Source: CAZVIK01 sp964627045
GTDB lineage: Bacteria; Acidobacteriota; Terriglobia; Bryobacterales; Bryobacteraceae
Length of the DNA stretch: 5,420 bases
NCBI GenBank assembly: GCA_964627045.1
Contig: CAZVIK010000249.1
Location: forward strand, 1 to 5,420
Direction of reading: 5' to 3'
The translations under genes were made by a program, and so were the position numbers. How positions within the stretch are numbered: the stretch's first letter is position 1; the number at the start of each line of letters is the position of its first letter. Positions 4,932 through 5,420 of the stretch are shown piece by piece. Under the pieces are notes generated by a model, which searched no databases, was not told the origin of the DNA, and saw only the letters and a program-made list of their open reading frames with translations.

Positions 4932-5420
4932 GTGAAAATCGCGGTCGCCAGCGGCAAGGGAGGGACCGGGAAGACCACCGTTGCGACAAATCTTGCCTGG
5001 GTCGCGGCGCGGGACGGCTGGAGTGTGGCCTATCTGGATTGTGACGTTGAGGAACCAAACGGGCACCTCTTTCTCAAGCCGCAGGCCACTTTCAGCCGCC
5101 GCGCCGCGCGGGTGATCCAGCAGGTGAACGCGAGCAAGTGCGCTCACTGCGGCCTGTGCGGGGAGATCTGCCAGTACAGCGCCATCGTCTGCGTGGGGAG
5201 CAACGTGTTGGTGTACCCCGAACTTTGTCACGCCTGCGGCGGATGTACGCTGGTCTGCCGGCCCGGCGCCATCACGGAGATCCCGCACGAGATCGGCGTG
5301 GTCGAAGCTGGAGTTGCGGGCCCCATTCAGTTCTATCGGGGATTGTTGGACGTTGGAGAGGCGATGAGCGCCCCTCTGATTCGCCAGGTGAAGGCCGCAG
5401 CGCTGGACGCGGATCTGGTG
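4932..5420 (+). CDS. MinD/Mrp-family P-loop ATPase with inserted two-[4Fe-4S] ferredoxin domain (5' part, runs off the right edge)
   Basis: An open frame of 163 codons to the window edge. It begins MKIAVASGKGGTGKTTVATN, the deviant Walker A of the MinD/Mrp class (K9 and K14), followed by YLDCDVEEPN (34-43). A ferredoxin insert follows: C70-x2-C73-x2-C76-x3-C80 and C99-x2-C102-x2-C105-x3-C109, the latter ending CRPGAI, enough for two [4Fe-4S] clusters. GPIQFYRGLLDVGEAMSAPLI then resumes the ATPase fold. Family members are about 280-300 residues, so nearly half is missing. Such ATPases come in tandem pairs in Desulfovibrio ORP operons and probably use ATP to transfer or position clusters. The GTG at 4932 matches the family start, 8 bases after the previous stop; an in-frame TTG at 4920 overlapping that stop (TTGA) is the alternative. 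Translational coupling to the upstream gene is likely, as neither start has a strong ribosome binding site. Confidence 0.93.
   Translation, partial: MKIAVASGKGGTGKTTVATNLAWVAARDGWSVAYLDCDVEEPNGHLFLKPQATFSRRAARVIQQVNASKCAHCGLCGEICQYSAIVCVGSNVLVYPELCHACGGCTLVCRPGAITEIPHEIGVVEAGVAGPIQFYRGLLDVGEAMSAPLIRQVKAAALDADLV

Overview
This GC-rich window looks like part of a metagenome-assembled or draft genome of an acidobacterium, or a relative, with anaerobic metabolism. The taxonomic hint is the truncated gene at the left edge, a TonB-dependent receptor with an N-terminal carboxypeptidase-regulatory (Cna-B-like) domain, of the type greatly expanded in Acidobacteriota. The anaerobic hint is the iron-sulfur / metal-cluster protein set that fills the rest. 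No rRNA, tRNA, CRISPR array or insertion sequence was seen.

Layout. (1) 1-844, minus strand: the first 281 residues of the receptor, with a plausible sigma-70 promoter at 1023-1051 and a possible Shine-Dalgarno-hiding hairpin in the leader. (2) 845-1324: 480 bp without a convincing gene. (3) 1325-1792, plus strand: a C_GCAxxG_C_C family redox-type protein. (4) Minus-strand pair: a PAS / AAA+ / Fis sigma-54-dependent activator (2303-3643), followed 50 bp later by a small NifX/ORP-type cluster-binding protein (1905-2252). (5) Divergent plus-strand operon: a second NifX/ORP-type domain with a Gly/Arg linker and C-terminal zinc ribbon (about 3802-4374), a DUF5320-like protein (4555-4923), and a MinD/Mrp-type P-loop ATPase with an inserted two-cluster ferredoxin domain (4932 to the right edge).

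Regions 4 and 5 resemble the anaerobe-specific orange protein (ORP) loci of Desulfovibrio: two divergent operons of NifX-like cluster-binding proteins and MinD-family ATPases, controlled by sigma-54 and a cognate activator encoded in the locus. The expected working is that the ATPases load, move or position a metal-sulfur cluster carried by the NifX-like proteins, and the activator switches on one or both operons. The gene order, the zinc-ribbon fusion and the DUF5320-like member differ from the Desulfovibrio version as I remember it.

One stretch is not real biology. Positions 4381-4498 are an error-filled, G-biased copy of the sequence that begins at 4536, followed by ten Ns and then an exact 27-bp repeat of 4354-4380. 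This is a failed contig join. Removing about 155 bp brings the zinc-ribbon gene within 25 bp of the DUF5320-like gene and makes a tight operon.
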